Source: Clostridiales bacterium
GTDB lineage: Bacteria; Bacillota; Clostridia; Saccharofermentanales; Saccharofermentanaceae
Assembly (NCBI GenBank): GCA_017480325.1
Contig: JAFVAY010000005.1
Location: forward strand, 1 to 64,000
Direction of reading: 5' to 3'
DNA: 64,000 bases
A program made the translations under genes and the position numbers. Positions 18,770-28,995 of the stretch are shown in pieces (the first letter of the stretch is position 1; every line of letters starts with the position of its first letter). The notes beneath the pieces were generated by a model. The model did no database searches and was not told the origin of the DNA. It saw nothing but the letters and a program-made list of their open reading frames with translations.

Positions 18770-19684
18770 TTATTTTACCATGTTATCTCTCTGATAGTCA
18801 TATACAGATCGGATCCCGTCTACGATGTTCTCAAGAGGCTTACTATAAATACCTAGTATTCTGGAGTTATCAAGTATGATCCTTCTAACATCCACGCTTC
18901 TTGCGGGCTTGTATTCATACCTGACTCTGTCATCAATGGCCTTAACTATCTCAAGTATACGGTTCTGCGAGGTCCCGACTCCCGAGCTTAGATTGAAGAT
19001 GGTCTCCTCCCCCTCGTACTCAGCTAAGGCGATGAGCATACCGCATACATCATCGATATGGATATAATCACGAACTATCTCTCCGTCACCCCAGACCTCC
19101 ACGATCTCATCTGCCAGAGTCTTCCGGATAACGGCATCAATAAAGCCTACACCCTTGTTATGATCCTGTCCGGGGCCGTAGGGATTGGATATCCTTGCTA
19201 TCATCATCTTCGACTTCGCCTGAATATCGAAGATCCTGAGGGCATTCTCTATACAGAGCTTAACATTACCATAATGATTGATAGGCCTTGCCGTAGCATT
19301 CTCATTAATCGGCATGTGCTCCTGATTGCCGTACACGGTCCCCCCGGAGGATAGGAATATCAGCTTCTTATCCGTATCCTTAAGCATGTCAAAGAGCTTT
19401 ACCGTCTGAATAAAATCTCTTCCATAGCCCATCATGTACTTCTGATTCGAGTTGCCGGGGTTGATGGTCGAGAGCGCATGGTATATGATGTCCTGCCCCT
19501 TGATAACACCGGCCAGAACATTATCATCGAAGAAATCCCCCATGACATATCTGACCCTGGCATCCGGCCTCGGTGGCTGCGCGATATCAAAACTCGTGAC
19601 ATTATATCCGCTATCCGCCAGCGCCCTGCAAAGATTCGATCCGATAAAACCGTTCCCGCCTATGATCAATACATTACTTGGCAT
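18770..19684 (-). CDS. NAD-dependent sugar epimerase/dehydratase (extended SDR)
   Basis: 304 residues. IIGGNGFIGSN (7-17) binds NAD; SSGGTVYGN and Tyr-x3-Lys in HYGNVKL supply the catalytic triad; ARISNPYGPGQ and WGDGEIVRDYIHIDDV are typical of UDP-glucose 4-epimerase-like members. It may make a UDP-hexose (galactose type) or reduce/epimerise another activated sugar of this locus. Substrate cannot be decided by eye. It sits between the cupin gene and the damaged paralog pair. Confidence 0.82.
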   Translation of the reverse strand: MPSNVLIIGGNGFIGSNLCRALADSGYNVTSFDIAQPPRPDARVRYVMGDFFDDNVLAGVIKGQDIIYHALSTINPGNSNQKYMMGYGRDFIQTVKLFDMLKDTDKKLIFLSSGGTVYGNQEHMPINENATARPINHYGNVKLCIENALRIFDIQAKSKMMIARISNPYGPGQDHNKGVGFIDAVIRKTLADEIVEVWGDGEIVRDYIHIDDVCGMLIALAEYEGEETIFNLSSGVGTSQNRILEIVKAIDDRVRYEYKPARSVDVRRIILDNSRILGIYSKPLENIVDGIRSVYDYQRDNMVK

Positions 19685-19716
19685 ATTATTCTGCTCCCCA
19701 CACCACTCTATTATAA

Positions 19717-20727
19717 TTATATCTCTTGAATACTGATATCATAAAGAAGCAATGGCTCTTCTGACCAATCAAACACTCTTGTTTCAATATTTTGAGTCAA
19801 CTCCGTAATAGTAATTTGGTAAGTAATTATTTGCTCGTTAGAAGATATTAGCTCTATCGGTATTTCATGGATCTCACCATTTAAACTATATATACAATCA
19901 TATGATGCCTGCTCCAGGTTCTGTCCGTGCAATGTTATCTGATATGTTCCGGGATATAGCTTTATATAAGGTCCAAACGAAGCCCCCCCATTAGGGAACA
20001 AATATCTGACTTCATTCTTGTCTTCACCTCCCTGAAGACAGATATTATCTTCATAAACAATATGCGTCGGAAAAGTATAAATATGTGAATTTTCGGTATA
20101 ACGAGTTTCATCGAATTCATTAATATATTGCTGAACACTTCTTGAACCAAATAAAACTTTTTTACTATATATGTTTGCATTGAAGAACATATATGCAAAA
20201 CCAACCAATACTATCGGAGCAACCAGCCCAGTTAAGAATACTAAAGCGTCTTTTCTTAGATTAATTGTCTCGTATTGCTTTGCTTGTTGATTCTCTGTAT
20301 TTATGTACAATAAAGCAAACGCCAATGTCAGGCACGCAGCAGTAATTAAACCGTAGTTGTTGAGTATCGGTATTTTTTCTCCCCAAAAGCTGCTAAGAGT
20401 TATTGTGTTATTTTTATCCAGCATCATCCTCGTGTAATCATTATCAAGATTTAAGTAGCTTAATGACATGTTTTGGGGATATCCGACTCCAATACATAAC
20501 CAGCTTCTGAAGCACGTATACAAACCATATAAAAGTAAGTTGGTCTTTATGTTTTGTTTTGATGAAACAATAAGAATTGCCAGAAACGGAACATAAAGAA
20601 AGCTTCTGTAGAAATAATTGATATAGCCACCAGAAGATAAAAGCGTCATGCTTATCATAATAGTAGCCATTACCCAAACCAAGAATTGATATGATCCCAT
20701 TATTCTTAACATAGCATAATTCCCCAA
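19717..20727 (-). pseudogene. 5'-truncated membrane protein, remnant of a tandem paralog
   Basis: An open frame of 336 codons whose first possible start is a TTG at 20727. From about codon 20 it matches, at roughly half identity, the second half of the upstream protein: MISMTLLSSGGYINYFYRS, RSWLCIG then PQNMS. It then continues into a C-terminal beta-rich domain (about 220-336) that the upstream copy has lost. A TAG lies in frame a few codons upstream of the TTG, so the N-terminal half of this copy is gone. A GGGGA nine bases before the ATG at codon 6 could still let it be translated. AT-rich compared with neighbouring genes. Function unknown; membrane segments in the first two thirds. Confidence 0.7.
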
Positions 20728-21275
20728 GCTCCTCTTCGTTATAAGCTATGTTATTGCTCCCAAATTTAATCAATCTTTCATATTTATCCGATCTAACTAT
20801 CATCCATCCGAATGCCGCTAATACAACCAAGACAAACAAACCTGAAACAAACACGATAATATCTTTGTTAAGCATCATATCAATACGCTTCTTCTGATTA
20901 TCACCATAGTTGATAAAAAACAGTACTATCGCTAACGACAAACAAACTACACTCAATACGCCTTGATCTGCAATAATGGGATACTTGTCCCCATAGTATT
21001 GCCCAAGGATCAACACTCCGGATTTATCAAGAATTCTCTGAGTAAAATCATTATTGTACGTGATGTACCAGGTTGACATATTCTGAGGAATATTGGTACA
21101 TATACATAACCAGCTTCTACACCAGGAATACAGAAGATACAAAACGAGGTTTATGTTTATATTCTGGTTTGAAATAAGAATCAGAATGATAATGAAAGGA
21201 ACATACATTATGCTTCTGTAGAAATAGTTAATATATCCACCTGTCGATAAAAGTGTCATGCTTATCATTACCAGA
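20130..21275 (-). repeat. Diverged direct repeat from tandem gene copies
   Basis: Two tandem stretches about 610 bp apart, roughly 20745-21275 and 20130-20665, encode the same membrane segments in register. A short DNA landmark shared by both is gtcatgcttatcat (near 21257 and 20648). Protein identity is around half, so the duplication is old or the two genes were acquired together. Confidence 0.7.
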
Positions 21276-22207
21276 GCTATAATCCATATCAAATCTTCAC
21301 TTTTGGATTTTTCCTTCTTAGCGGAGAATGCGTAAAATAACAACAGACACACGACAACAAGGAAAAGAGAAACAGTATTCTCCCCCATCTTAAGCCCGAT
21401 ATCTGCACTGAACAATGATTTTACCAAGTTATCGCCAACAACTCTTACTTCATTATATGCATCATTATTACGGTATATGATATTAAACATCTCCATTGGC
21501 GCTACTGATACGAGCAATTCCAACATTATTATCAATAATCTATTCTCTTGAAAAAGGATCATAAGAAGGATCGGTATCACCATCTCCGGATTAAGAGCTA
21601 CAGTAATAGCAGAGAAAACAAGAAACCATTTTACCTTGTTATTAATAATGTGCCTCATAGCAACTATAAGAGTCAAAATGTAAACGATCTCATCCTGAGA
21701 TGCATACATGGTTGAACAAATAACGTCAAAGGATCCGAATAACAAAGGGTAGACCAGAGACGTATCTGCATCAGGTCTTATAATTCTTACTATCTTCGCA
21801 CTCTCAACGGCTGTTATGACTATGCACAACAGAAATCCAAATTTCATCCATACGATATCCCATATACCGGTAACTATCATCTCACCTGTAATCTGGTGTA
21901 CGATCCAAACAGGAATATTCCATATGGCAAGAGGTAGAATCATGAGTATAGATTTATCACAGCCGTAATGGAAAGCGTCATTAGTGTGAAGATTAAGAGC
22001 AGAATACTCGTAGAACTCCATTTCTGTCTTACCGAATATTCTATCTAATAATTCTATCGACCAGGAAATATATGAATTACCGTCCACATAGTTAAATGAG
22101 ATCATCATGACAAACAGACACGTCAATGACACTCCCATAGACACCAACAACCATGGTCTACGCAGTATAGAATCTCGCCTTAGTTGAAGCTTCATTTTAT
22201 CCGACAT
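20444..22207 (-). pseudogene. Polytopic membrane protein, 3' end replaced by out-of-frame paralog sequence
   Basis: 587 codons. The first ~495 encode a membrane protein with about eleven hydrophobic segments, including SFNYVDGNSYISW near the start and YASQDEIVYIL; it looks like a GT-C-type or O-antigen-related protein of no recognised family. At about 20720 the frame enters the downstream paralog in the wrong reading frame, so the last ~91 residues (from LCYVKNNG) are nonsense relative to that copy and the beta-rich C-terminal domain is missing. Clearly AT-richer than the flanking genes, with Ile/Asn-rich codon use, which suggests a foreign origin. Whether the truncated product works is unknown. 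Confidence 0.65.
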
Positions 22208-22208
22208 T

Positions 22209-23066
22209 CTATGAACCGATCCTCACCCAATCATTGCAATAAACGCTGCCGTTATCGTAGCCGTTAAGCAGTGTAGTCGGGCAGATAACGATCCTGCCCT
22301 CCTTATTATTAAGCCATGCTCCCCACCAGCTGAAGGTGCTGTTGGCAATAATATTATGCCTGCACCTGCTCATAAGATACATATCAAGATAGGACCTGTC
22401 CCCGGTATTACCCTCCACAGGCACTACTCCTTCTATCCCGAGAAGCTCGGAAGCCGCCTTTACGTCATTAGAGAACAGGAAGAACGTCGCATCAGGCACA
22501 TTGCTCCTGATATGCTCCACCGCCCTCCTGTAATACTCAGGGGTACATATATTCCCGTAAAGGCTGTTATTATTAAGATAATCTCCAAGCCTCATGTGTA
22601 TCGACACTGAATCAGTCTCACTTATTCTCCTCTCCATCTCTTTTATATAAGGTGCATCGGTACCTTTAAAGCTGATACTGCTTCTAAGCTCGTCGGCACA
22701 ATTCGTTATATATTCCTCTCCTATGAAGCTTCCCCCCATGACATACCCCCGATCCACATCAAGAAGAGCGGGAGTAAATTTGTATCCCTCCTCCATATAT
22801 GTGTGACCGACACAAAGTCTCCTGATATATCTGTGAAGTCCGCCTTGCTTGCCGTAATACTCGTAAAGCTTCGGACACTCCTTGACCGACAGCCCGAGCA
22901 GACTTAATTCCATGCTCCTGATGTCGACCTTGCCGTCAGTCGACTGCCCGTTTCTGTACCAGCTCAGATCGGCGTAGGTCTTAAAGCCCCTCGCCTCATA
23001 CTCAAGGTACAGCCCGTACTGCCCTAATTGATTGCCGAGACCTCCGGAGAACTGAACTATTATCAT
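22209..23066 (-). CDS. Alpha-1,2-fucosyltransferase (GT11)
   Basis: 285 residues. All three GT11 landmarks are present: FSGGLGNQLGQYGLYL at the N-terminus, the donor-binding HMRLGDY (His157, Arg159, Gly161-Asp162-Tyr163), and NSTFSWWGAWL near the C-terminus. The family transfers L-fucose from GDP-fucose, usually in alpha-1,2 linkage, and the fcl gene at 17374 supports GDP-fucose as donor. Cytoplasmic. Its start overlaps the end of the next upstream GT2 gene. Confidence 0.92.
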   Translation of the reverse strand: MIIVQFSGGLGNQLGQYGLYLEYEARGFKTYADLSWYRNGQSTDGKVDIRSMELSLLGLSVKECPKLYEYYGKQGGLHRYIRRLCVGHTYMEEGYKFTPALLDVDRGYVMGGSFIGEEYITNCADELRSSISFKGTDAPYIKEMERRISETDSVSIHMRLGDYLNNNSLYGNICTPEYYRRAVEHIRSNVPDATFFLFSNDVKAASELLGIEGVVPVEGNTGDRSYLDMYLMSRCRHNIIANSTFSWWGAWLNNKEGRIVICPTTLLNGYDNGSVYCNDWVRIGS

Positions 23067-24034
23067 ACCTCGTCCCCGCCTTTACGCCTTCTGTAAATAC
23101 TCTTCATAAGTCCCGGAAACAGCTTGGCCGCGAATACCGTAACAGAATAAACACATCTGTCATTGAGCCTCGAGCCTACTGCCTCCCGAAGCAGCTTCTC
23201 GTCGGCAATATGCTTCTCTCGCGAGCCCTTACCTCTTACCACCAGACTCGCCAAAGCCCTTGAGAAATCCTTGTACTTCTCAAGACCCCACTGCTTCTTC
23301 TCCGACAGCATCGGACCGTAATAGCTGTCATTATGAAGGTAAGAATAGAGCTCGATATGCATGGGGAAATAATTCATGGTGCTGTCCTGCCCGCTGTGGC
23401 GGCGCGTCTGCATAAGGCACTTACCGAGAGAGCCCACTCCGTCCCCGTACCTCTCTATATCAAAGAGAAGCTTTATATCACAGCAAGGCCCTACCGCCGG
23501 ATCGAAAAAAAGATCATGCGCATCAAGGACCTTTTTCCTATACATAATTGAAGGACAAACCGTATGAGATGTACCGGCAAAATACGCATCGAAGAGCTCT
23601 CTTCCCGAATAGATATTATACTCACCCTCGAAGGCCGGTCTGTCATCCTCCACATGTCCGTCCTCGAAGAAATTGCTCGTAAGACAGGATACACATCCCG
23701 CCTCGGGATGACGCTCGAGAAACTCATACTCTTCCTTAAGCATGTCGGGCTTCATCTTATCGTCATCATGGAAAAGAACAATATAATCAGCCGTCGCCAT
23801 CCTGATCGCAGAATTGATATTATTTATCCCGCCTATATTCTCCGGGTGTCTGACATATGAAAGCCTGCTGTCATCAAAGCCTTCCACTACCTCTTTGGTA
23901 TTGTCCGTAGAGCAGTTATCCACTACGGTCAAAGTAAAATCCTTAAACGAAGAAGCGAGTACACTCCCGATGCTCTCACGAAGATAATCTGCGCGATTAT
24001 ATGTAAGTATGTAGACCTCAAGAGTGCTGCTCAT
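23063..24034 (-). CDS. GT2 family glycosyltransferase
   Basis: 323 residues, GT-A fold. ILTYNRADYLRESI opens the domain, VVDNCSTDNT binds the uridine/nucleotide part and FHDDDKMKPDM carries the DxD metal site. A C-terminal basic stretch (YRRRKGG) may touch the membrane. Adds one residue of the repeat unit; donor unknown. Overlaps the GT11 gene by four bases (ATGA) and follows the aminotransferase by three, implying tight co-expression with amino-sugar synthesis. Confidence 0.88.
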   Translation of the reverse strand: MSSTLEVYILTYNRADYLRESIGSVLASSFKDFTLTVVDNCSTDNTKEVVEGFDDSRLSYVRHPENIGGINNINSAIRMATADYIVLFHDDDKMKPDMLKEEYEFLERHPEAGCVSCLTSNFFEDGHVEDDRPAFEGEYNIYSGRELFDAYFAGTSHTVCPSIMYRKKVLDAHDLFFDPAVGPCCDIKLLFDIERYGDGVGSLGKCLMQTRRHSGQDSTMNYFPMHIELYSYLHNDSYYGPMLSEKKQWGLEKYKDFSRALASLVVRGKGSREKHIADEKLLREAVGSRLNDRCVYSVTVFAAKLFPGLMKSIYRRRKGGDEV

Positions 24035-24037
24035 ATA

Positions 24038-25135
24038 TCAGTTAAACTCGTTGATCCTATCGATCACATAATCTATCTGATCGTCTGTCATACCATAGAA
24101 CAACGGCAATGACAGCTCCGTTCTTGATATCTCCTCGGCTATCGGGAAATCCCCTTCCCTGAAGCCCAAGTCGGCATAGGCCCCCTGAAGATGCATAGGA
24201 ATAGGATAATGCTGGTTGGTTCTGATTCCGGCTTCATCAAGGAAAGCTTTAAGCTCATCTCTTCTGTCACATCTTACGGCAAAGATATGCCAGACCGGAT
24301 CCGCATAGTCCGCAACGTAAGGCAGAGTAATCAGAGGGTTATTAAGCCCGTCAAGATACCTTCCGGCGATCTTCTTTCTCTCCTCATTCATCCTATCCAG
24401 ATGAGGAAGCTTAGCCGAGAGAAATGCAGCCTGAAGCTCATCAAGCCTGCTGTTATTGCCTTTATAGATGTGATGGTATTTATAGTCCGAGCCGTAATTC
24501 CCGTAGGCCCTTACCTTATCTGCTATATCCTTATCATTGGTAACGGTAGCACCTGCGTCACCCAAGGCCCCGAGGTTCTTTCCGGGATAGAAGGAGAATC
24601 CAGACGCAGCTCCGAAGGTACCGATCTTCCTCCCCTTATAGGTCGCACCATGAGCCTGGGCGCAGTCCTCAACAACATAAAGCTCATGTCTTGATGCTAT
24701 ATCCATGATCGGATCCATATCGCAGGGCTGTCCGTACAGATGTACCGGCATTATAGCCTTGGTCCTGTCGGTAATTACCGCCTCTATCCGTGAAGGATCG
24801 ATATTATAGGTCCTTATATCAGGCTCTGCGAATACCACCTTAGCCCCCGCGTAGGTAACGGCAAGTGCAGTTGCTATATATGTATTAGAGGGAACTATAA
24901 CCTCATCATCAGGTCCGATCCCGAGTGCTTTCAGCGCCAGGACAAGTGCGTCCAGGCCGTTTCCGCAGCCGACACAGTAATCCGTCCCGATATAAGAGGC
25001 AAAGGCCTTCTCGAATTTCTCGTCCTCCTTACCCTCTATGTACCAGGAATTCGTATAAACAGTCTCGAAGGAAGCTCGAAGCTCCTTATCAAGCTCCTTT
25101 TCCATAGGGCGGAAGGTTACAAAAGGAACCTCCAT
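24038..25135 (-). CDS. dTDP-3-keto-6-deoxyhexose aminotransferase (FdtB/QdtB-like, DegT family)
   Basis: 365 residues of the DegT/DnrJ/EryC1 PLP family. [17 protein letters not shown] holds the cofactor phosphate, EDCAQAHGA is the PLP-ring Asp region and Lys186 in [14 protein letters not shown] is the Schiff-base lysine. With the adjacent ketoisomerase it should form dTDP-3-amino-3,6-dideoxyhexose (Fuc3N or Qui3N) from the RmlB product. Genes overlap by one base. The N-acetyltransferase that usually follows (FdtC/QdtC) is not seen here. Confidence 0.88.
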   Translation of the reverse strand: MEVPFVTFRPMEKELDKELRASFETVYTNSWYIEGKEDEKFEKAFASYIGTDYCVGCGNGLDALVLALKALGIGPDDEVIVPSNTYIATALAVTYAGAKVVFAEPDIRTYNIDPSRIEAVITDRTKAIMPVHLYGQPCDMDPIMDIASRHELYVVEDCAQAHGATYKGRKIGTFGAASGFSFYPGKNLGALGDAGATVTNDKDIADKVRAYGNYGSDYKYHHIYKGNNSRLDELQAAFLSAKLPHLDRMNEERKKIAGRYLDGLNNPLITLPYVADYADPVWHIFAVRCDRRDELKAFLDEAGIRTNQHYPIPMHLQGAYADLGFREGDFPIAEEISRTELSLPLFYGMTDDQIDYVIDRINEFN

Positions 25136-25548
25136 CAGTTCTCACCCTCCTTCTCCGCTACGAACTTCAGAAAAGCATCGTAGTCCCTGATATAATCCGA
25201 TTCATCATAAAGCTCAGACGCCAGAACCAGAAGAACGGCATCGGGAGAAAAATCATACATCTCCCTCCACATATCGTTCTCGATATAAAGACCCTTCGTA
25301 GGCTCATCAAGCAACACCTCGGCGGTCTCGTGTCCGTCATCAAGATGTATCCTGCAGCTTCCGTGAACACATACGAGAATCTGCTTTAAGCATTTATGTG
25401 CATGGTGTCCTCTGACAACGTCCGTCAAAGTATCGTAAATGTAGTAAACACGCTTAACAGCGAAGGGAAAATCCTTATATTCCTCTAACGCTATCAATTG
25501 CCCCCTGTCATCGCCGTGAGGCGTAAACGTATATTGCTTGATCTCCAT
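25135..25548 (-). CDS. dTDP-4-keto-6-deoxyglucose 3,4-ketoisomerase (FdtA/QdtA-like)
   Basis: 137 residues, WxcM-like cupin. The catalytic histidines match FdtA: His49 and His51 in [12 protein letters not shown], followed by [10 protein letters not shown]. It moves the keto group from C4 to C3 of dTDP-4-keto-6-deoxyglucose before amination by the next gene. Whether galacto or gluco product forms cannot be told by eye. Ten bases separate it from the upstream glycosyltransferase gene. Confidence 0.9.
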   Translation of the reverse strand: MEIKQYTFTPHGDDRGQLIALEEYKDFPFAVKRVYYIYDTLTDVVRGHHAHKCLKQILVCVHGSCRIHLDDGHETAEVLLDEPTKGLYIENDMWREMYDFSPDAVLLVLASELYDESDYIRDYDAFLKFVAEKEGEN

Positions 25549-25558
25549 ATGAAGCCCT

Positions 25559-27028
25559 TCAGTTATTAAGATTCTCTTTCTTTACTATCTTGTTGTAAGC
25601 CTTCTTTACAAACAGGTCGGGGAAATCCGGTATCAGTGTCTTCTTATTCCCTGAAGCAATCACCCTTCTGAATGTCTTATCACTAAATCTTACCATATAC
25701 TGCTTTCTAAATTCAGCCGTATCCGTATCCTTTATCTGAACCTCGTACCTTGTCCTATGCTTGGTAAGTGCATTCTGAAGCTCAGACGCGAAGTCCTCAG
25801 GTGAGATAAGATCAGCCTTAAGCTTCTCCCCTCTTATCGTCCTGTATTCTTCGTCTGTCAGGAGTCTGTCTGCTTCCTCAACAAGAGAATCAACATCATC
25901 GTATTCAATACTGTCCTGATCAAGAAGTATCTCCTTATTCTCATCCCTTGCCTCATCAGACTTAAGAGTGAGAGGAACCTTCTTGGCATCAGAGGCAAAC
26001 TGCATCATGAGACCTCCGATAAAAGGGAAGGTATTAAGATATATGGTACAGTGCTCCATCAGTTCGAACAGATCCGTTCTCTCGTCGATGCGGTATACCC
26101 TGCCCGGGAATAATGTCTTAAGCTTATCTATCTCGCCTTCGTCTCCGGTACCCGCGTAGAGAAATATCAGATCCTCGTGCTTCTCGAGAAGCTTTTGCAC
26201 TATCACATAGAACCTGTTCTGCGGATCTCCCAGAGTCTTGTAAAGAGACCCTCCGCTGAATACTATCTTCTTTCCTTCCGCATCAAAGGGAAGCCCTTGG
26301 AATTTCTGAGGTCTGTGATATGGATAGAAGGGCATTATGATCTCTTTGCTCTCGGGAACCCCCCTGTACTTAACTGACACGCACGCACCGTAGTTTCTGA
26401 ACTCGAGATTATAGTCGAACACGTCGTGCCCGAGCCAGAAGGCGTGATCCGTAAGATTTATCTTAAATCTCTCCACAATCCCCTCATAGGCATAGAACAC
26501 TGCCATAGCAGTGGCGTCATCCGGAGTGGAATACAGAAATGCTTTTTCCGGCTGATACTGCTCGAACAGAGCCGCGATATCCTTTACCTCCTGCTCCCTG
26601 TTCTCATAGGAAACGTAGTGCCATACTACATTCCCGCCCTTAACCGCCTCGTGAAGCTCAGGCTGACTGTCCTTTGATTCTATCTTCGTAACATATATGA
26701 CTCGATACCCCAACTCCGATAATGCATGCATATACACGAGCGCCAATGCTCTTACATCGAAGCCGAAGCTGTCATAGAAAAGGATCGTTGACGGGTCCCC
26801 TTCATTCGGTCCGTAAGTAGGTACCACGAGAGCTTTGGCTATAGTCTTAACGTACTCCTCAAGCTTCTCGTCAACATAATACTGATTATATTCCTCGAGT
26901 ATGAAGGCTGCCGCGGTAATGGCATCGAGAGCCTTGCGGTAGTTCTCCTTCCTGATTGAGGTCTCGGTGATCCTCTTAAGCTTTCCTACTACGTCTTCGA
27001 CCTTTTTTGTCTTATCCTGCTCTGTCAT
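25559..27028 (-). CDS. GT-B-like glycosyltransferase, atypical
   Basis: 489 residues, longer than ordinary GT4 enzymes. The N-terminal ~80 residues are charged and helical. A GT-B arrangement is suggested by FGFDVRALALVYMHALSELGYRVIYVT, then IVFSGGSLYKTL, LIFLYAGTGDEGEIDKL, and a C-terminal helix DVDSLVEEADRLL. The acidic EX7E motif of GT4 is not clear (the equivalent region reads NTFPFIGGLMMQFASDAKKVP). Probably adds a sugar in the cytoplasm; donor and linkage unknown. It starts one base before the next upstream GT2 stop. Confidence 0.7.
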   Translation of the reverse strand: MTEQDKTKKVEDVVGKLKRITETSIRKENYRKALDAITAAAFILEEYNQYYVDEKLEEYVKTIAKALVVPTYGPNEGDPSTILFYDSFGFDVRALALVYMHALSELGYRVIYVTKIESKDSQPELHEAVKGGNVVWHYVSYENREQEVKDIAALFEQYQPEKAFLYSTPDDATAMAVFYAYEGIVERFKINLTDHAFWLGHDVFDYNLEFRNYGACVSVKYRGVPESKEIIMPFYPYHRPQKFQGLPFDAEGKKIVFSGGSLYKTLGDPQNRFYVIVQKLLEKHEDLIFLYAGTGDEGEIDKLKTLFPGRVYRIDERTDLFELMEHCTIYLNTFPFIGGLMMQFASDAKKVPLTLKSDEARDENKEILLDQDSIEYDDVDSLVEEADRLLTDEEYRTIRGEKLKADLISPEDFASELQNALTKHRTRYEVQIKDTDTAEFRKQYMVRFSDKTFRRVIASGNKKTLIPDFPDLFVKKAYNKIVKKENLNN

Positions 27029-27871
27029 TTACACCTCAAGCTTTCCAAACTTGCCTCTTCTGGCATCCGCCCTGCCTCTTATCATGAATCTTATCTTATT
27101 CCACTTGTCATCCTCGGCAAGTATCGTCTTAACGAACTGAGTAAAGAGGAAATATCTGTAGGGCTTTCTCGTCTGCGGATATTCCTTCATGACATAGGTG
27201 CAGTTCCTGAAGATATAGTATTTACGCACCTTGCTGTGCCCCATGGCTTCATAGCTTCTGCCTAAAAACTTTCCTCTAATGGGAGTCCCGAGATTATGCT
27301 GCATGGTGTATTTAAGAACTCTTCTCATGAGGTACCCCTTAGAAGCCGCCCTATAGCAGAATTCCCTGTCCACCTCATCTATAAAAAGCTTCTCCAGGAA
27401 GCCTCCTACCGCGATCGAGCTTTCCACATCCATAACGGAGCCCGAGGTTATGAGCCACTCCGGATCCTCCCTGTTGACCACCTTGTCATCATCCTTGTCC
27501 CCGGAGTTATGAATCCCCACCTGTATCACCTTCGGATCCTTCTCGAAAAGCTTTTGTGCCTCGACCAGATAATCCTGAAGCGTAGTTCCGGTAAAGTACG
27601 AATCATCATCCATAGTAAGAAGATACTTATAGCCTACCAAGGATGCCTCACGAAGCCCGACATTAAGACCGGCGGCTATTCCCTTGTTACCGTTCATGGG
27701 TATGACTCTGACATTATCGCCGACAGCTTCTATCATTCTTATTAAGTCCTCATCAGGCTCATCGGAATTATCTACCGCGAACACCTCGCCTACATAAGGC
27801 GCGTAGGTCTTAATGTTCTCCACAGCCTTCGCATCAGGATTATAAAGTACAACACAACACGCGAGCTTCAT
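27029..27871 (-). CDS. GT2 rhamnosyltransferase-like glycosyltransferase
   Basis: 280 residues. CCVVLYNPD at the N-terminus, AVDNSDE, NKGIAAGLNVGLREA, the metal site TMDDDSYF and later FIDEVDREFCYRA match the RfbF/WbbL group, which transfers rhamnose from dTDP-rhamnose. The rml genes of the same locus would supply the donor. The FxDxVD motif is the best evidence for this group. Cytoplasmic; ends one base from the start of the 489-aa gene. Confidence 0.85.
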   Translation of the reverse strand: MKLACCVVLYNPDAKAVENIKTYAPYVGEVFAVDNSDEPDEDLIRMIEAVGDNVRVIPMNGNKGIAAGLNVGLREASLVGYKYLLTMDDDSYFTGTTLQDYLVEAQKLFEKDPKVIQVGIHNSGDKDDDKVVNREDPEWLITSGSVMDVESSIAVGGFLEKLFIDEVDREFCYRAASKGYLMRRVLKYTMQHNLGTPIRGKFLGRSYEAMGHSKVRKYYIFRNCTYVMKEYPQTRKPYRYFLFTQFVKTILAEDDKWNKIRFMIRGRADARRGKFGKLEV

Positions 27872-27879
27872 AAACAGTC

Positions 27880-28992
27880 TTAACCAAGCCTTGAGGCTGC
27901 ATTTCTTACAGCCTCAAGATATTTTGTACCGTTGACCGTATCAGGCTCGAGGTACGCTCCCTCACTCCACTCGTTCCATGCGGTAATGAACAGAAGTTCC
28001 CTTCCCTGTTCCTTGGATATCTTAAGAAGCTCATAAAGATACTTCTCGAATTTCTCTGGAGTCTGACCCTTTATTATTCGGGCTTTTTTACCTCTTCTCG
28101 GAGTGTCATCGAAGCCCACGATACCGCTATAGAAGGTATTCTCCAGGTGGCAGTGCCTCGCAGAATAAAGAATGCTCTTCCATTCCTTGTCGTAATCGGC
28201 AAAGCGAAGTCTCGGCTTCTTATTTATCTTCCTTAAGTAAATCTCTTCGGGACCTTTACGAAGAAGCTCATGTCTGTCGTTAAACTGGAAGGGCTCGTAG
28301 TAGAACCTATAGTCAAGTCCCACGCCCTTATAGGTACACTTACTCATACAGCAGATTCCGGGGAACCCCGCTTCCCTGCCAAGCTCGTCCCAGTAGGCTG
28401 CCATAGCGGTAATGATCTCCGGATCCGCATTCATTCTCATGAAGGAGAACACGGGCTTCCCGTCAATCTTTATATAACGCTCGTCCTTGAAGAACGGCAA
28501 AAGCCAATCGAAATGCTTTCTCCATTCCTCCCTGTCCCCGTACTTAAGCTCAGCCAGTATCTCCGGTCCGGTCTTCTTCTCTCCCTCGAAGGAGGGTGCC
28601 CAGTTATTTCCTTTGACGGCACTCCAGGAACGGATCCAGGACGTATTATCCCATATGAACATGTAGTGGATATCAAGCTCCTTATGTTCGTGGAGGATAT
28701 TGGCGGGAGTCTCCATAAAGTGCTGCTGCGATGAGAACCAGTAGTGATATATGCCGAAGCCGTATATGCCGTATTCGTTGGCAAGCTCCACCTGCCTTCT
28801 TATATCCTCATATTTATCGAGGCTGTAATAGTACTCGTCAGCAGGGACTCTGGGCTGAATATGCCCTTCGTACTGCGGGACCGCTTTCTTGACTGCTACC
28901 CAGTCTGTAAAGCCCTCTCCCCACCACTTGTCATTCTCGGGCATGCGGTGATACTGAGGAAGATAATTCGCTATGATCTTGGTAGCCGCCAT
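27880..28992 (-). CDS. GH99-like / WbsX family protein
   Basis: 370 residues. IIANYLPQYHRMPENDKWWGEGFTDW is the opening of the WbsX (glycosyltransferase WbsX / GH99-like) family; GFGIYHYWFS and the final ITAWNEWSEGAYLEPD are also conserved, with acidic residues that would suit a glycosidase-type TIM barrel. WbsX proteins are common in O-antigen and capsule loci but their reaction is not settled: trimming, endo-cleavage or glycosyl transfer have all been considered. Cytoplasmic (no signal peptide). Sits between the polymerase candidate and a rhamnosyltransferase. Confidence 0.85.
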   Translation of the reverse strand: MAATKIIANYLPQYHRMPENDKWWGEGFTDWVAVKKAVPQYEGHIQPRVPADEYYYSLDKYEDIRRQVELANEYGIYGFGIYHYWFSSQQHFMETPANILHEHKELDIHYMFIWDNTSWIRSWSAVKGNNWAPSFEGEKKTGPEILAELKYGDREEWRKHFDWLLPFFKDERYIKIDGKPVFSFMRMNADPEIITAMAAYWDELGREAGFPGICCMSKCTYKGVGLDYRFYYEPFQFNDRHELLRKGPEEIYLRKINKKPRLRFADYDKEWKSILYSARHCHLENTFYSGIVGFDDTPRRGKKARIIKGQTPEKFEKYLYELLKISKEQGRELLFITAWNEWSEGAYLEPDTVNGTKYLEAVRNAASRLG

Positions 28993-28995
28993 ATG

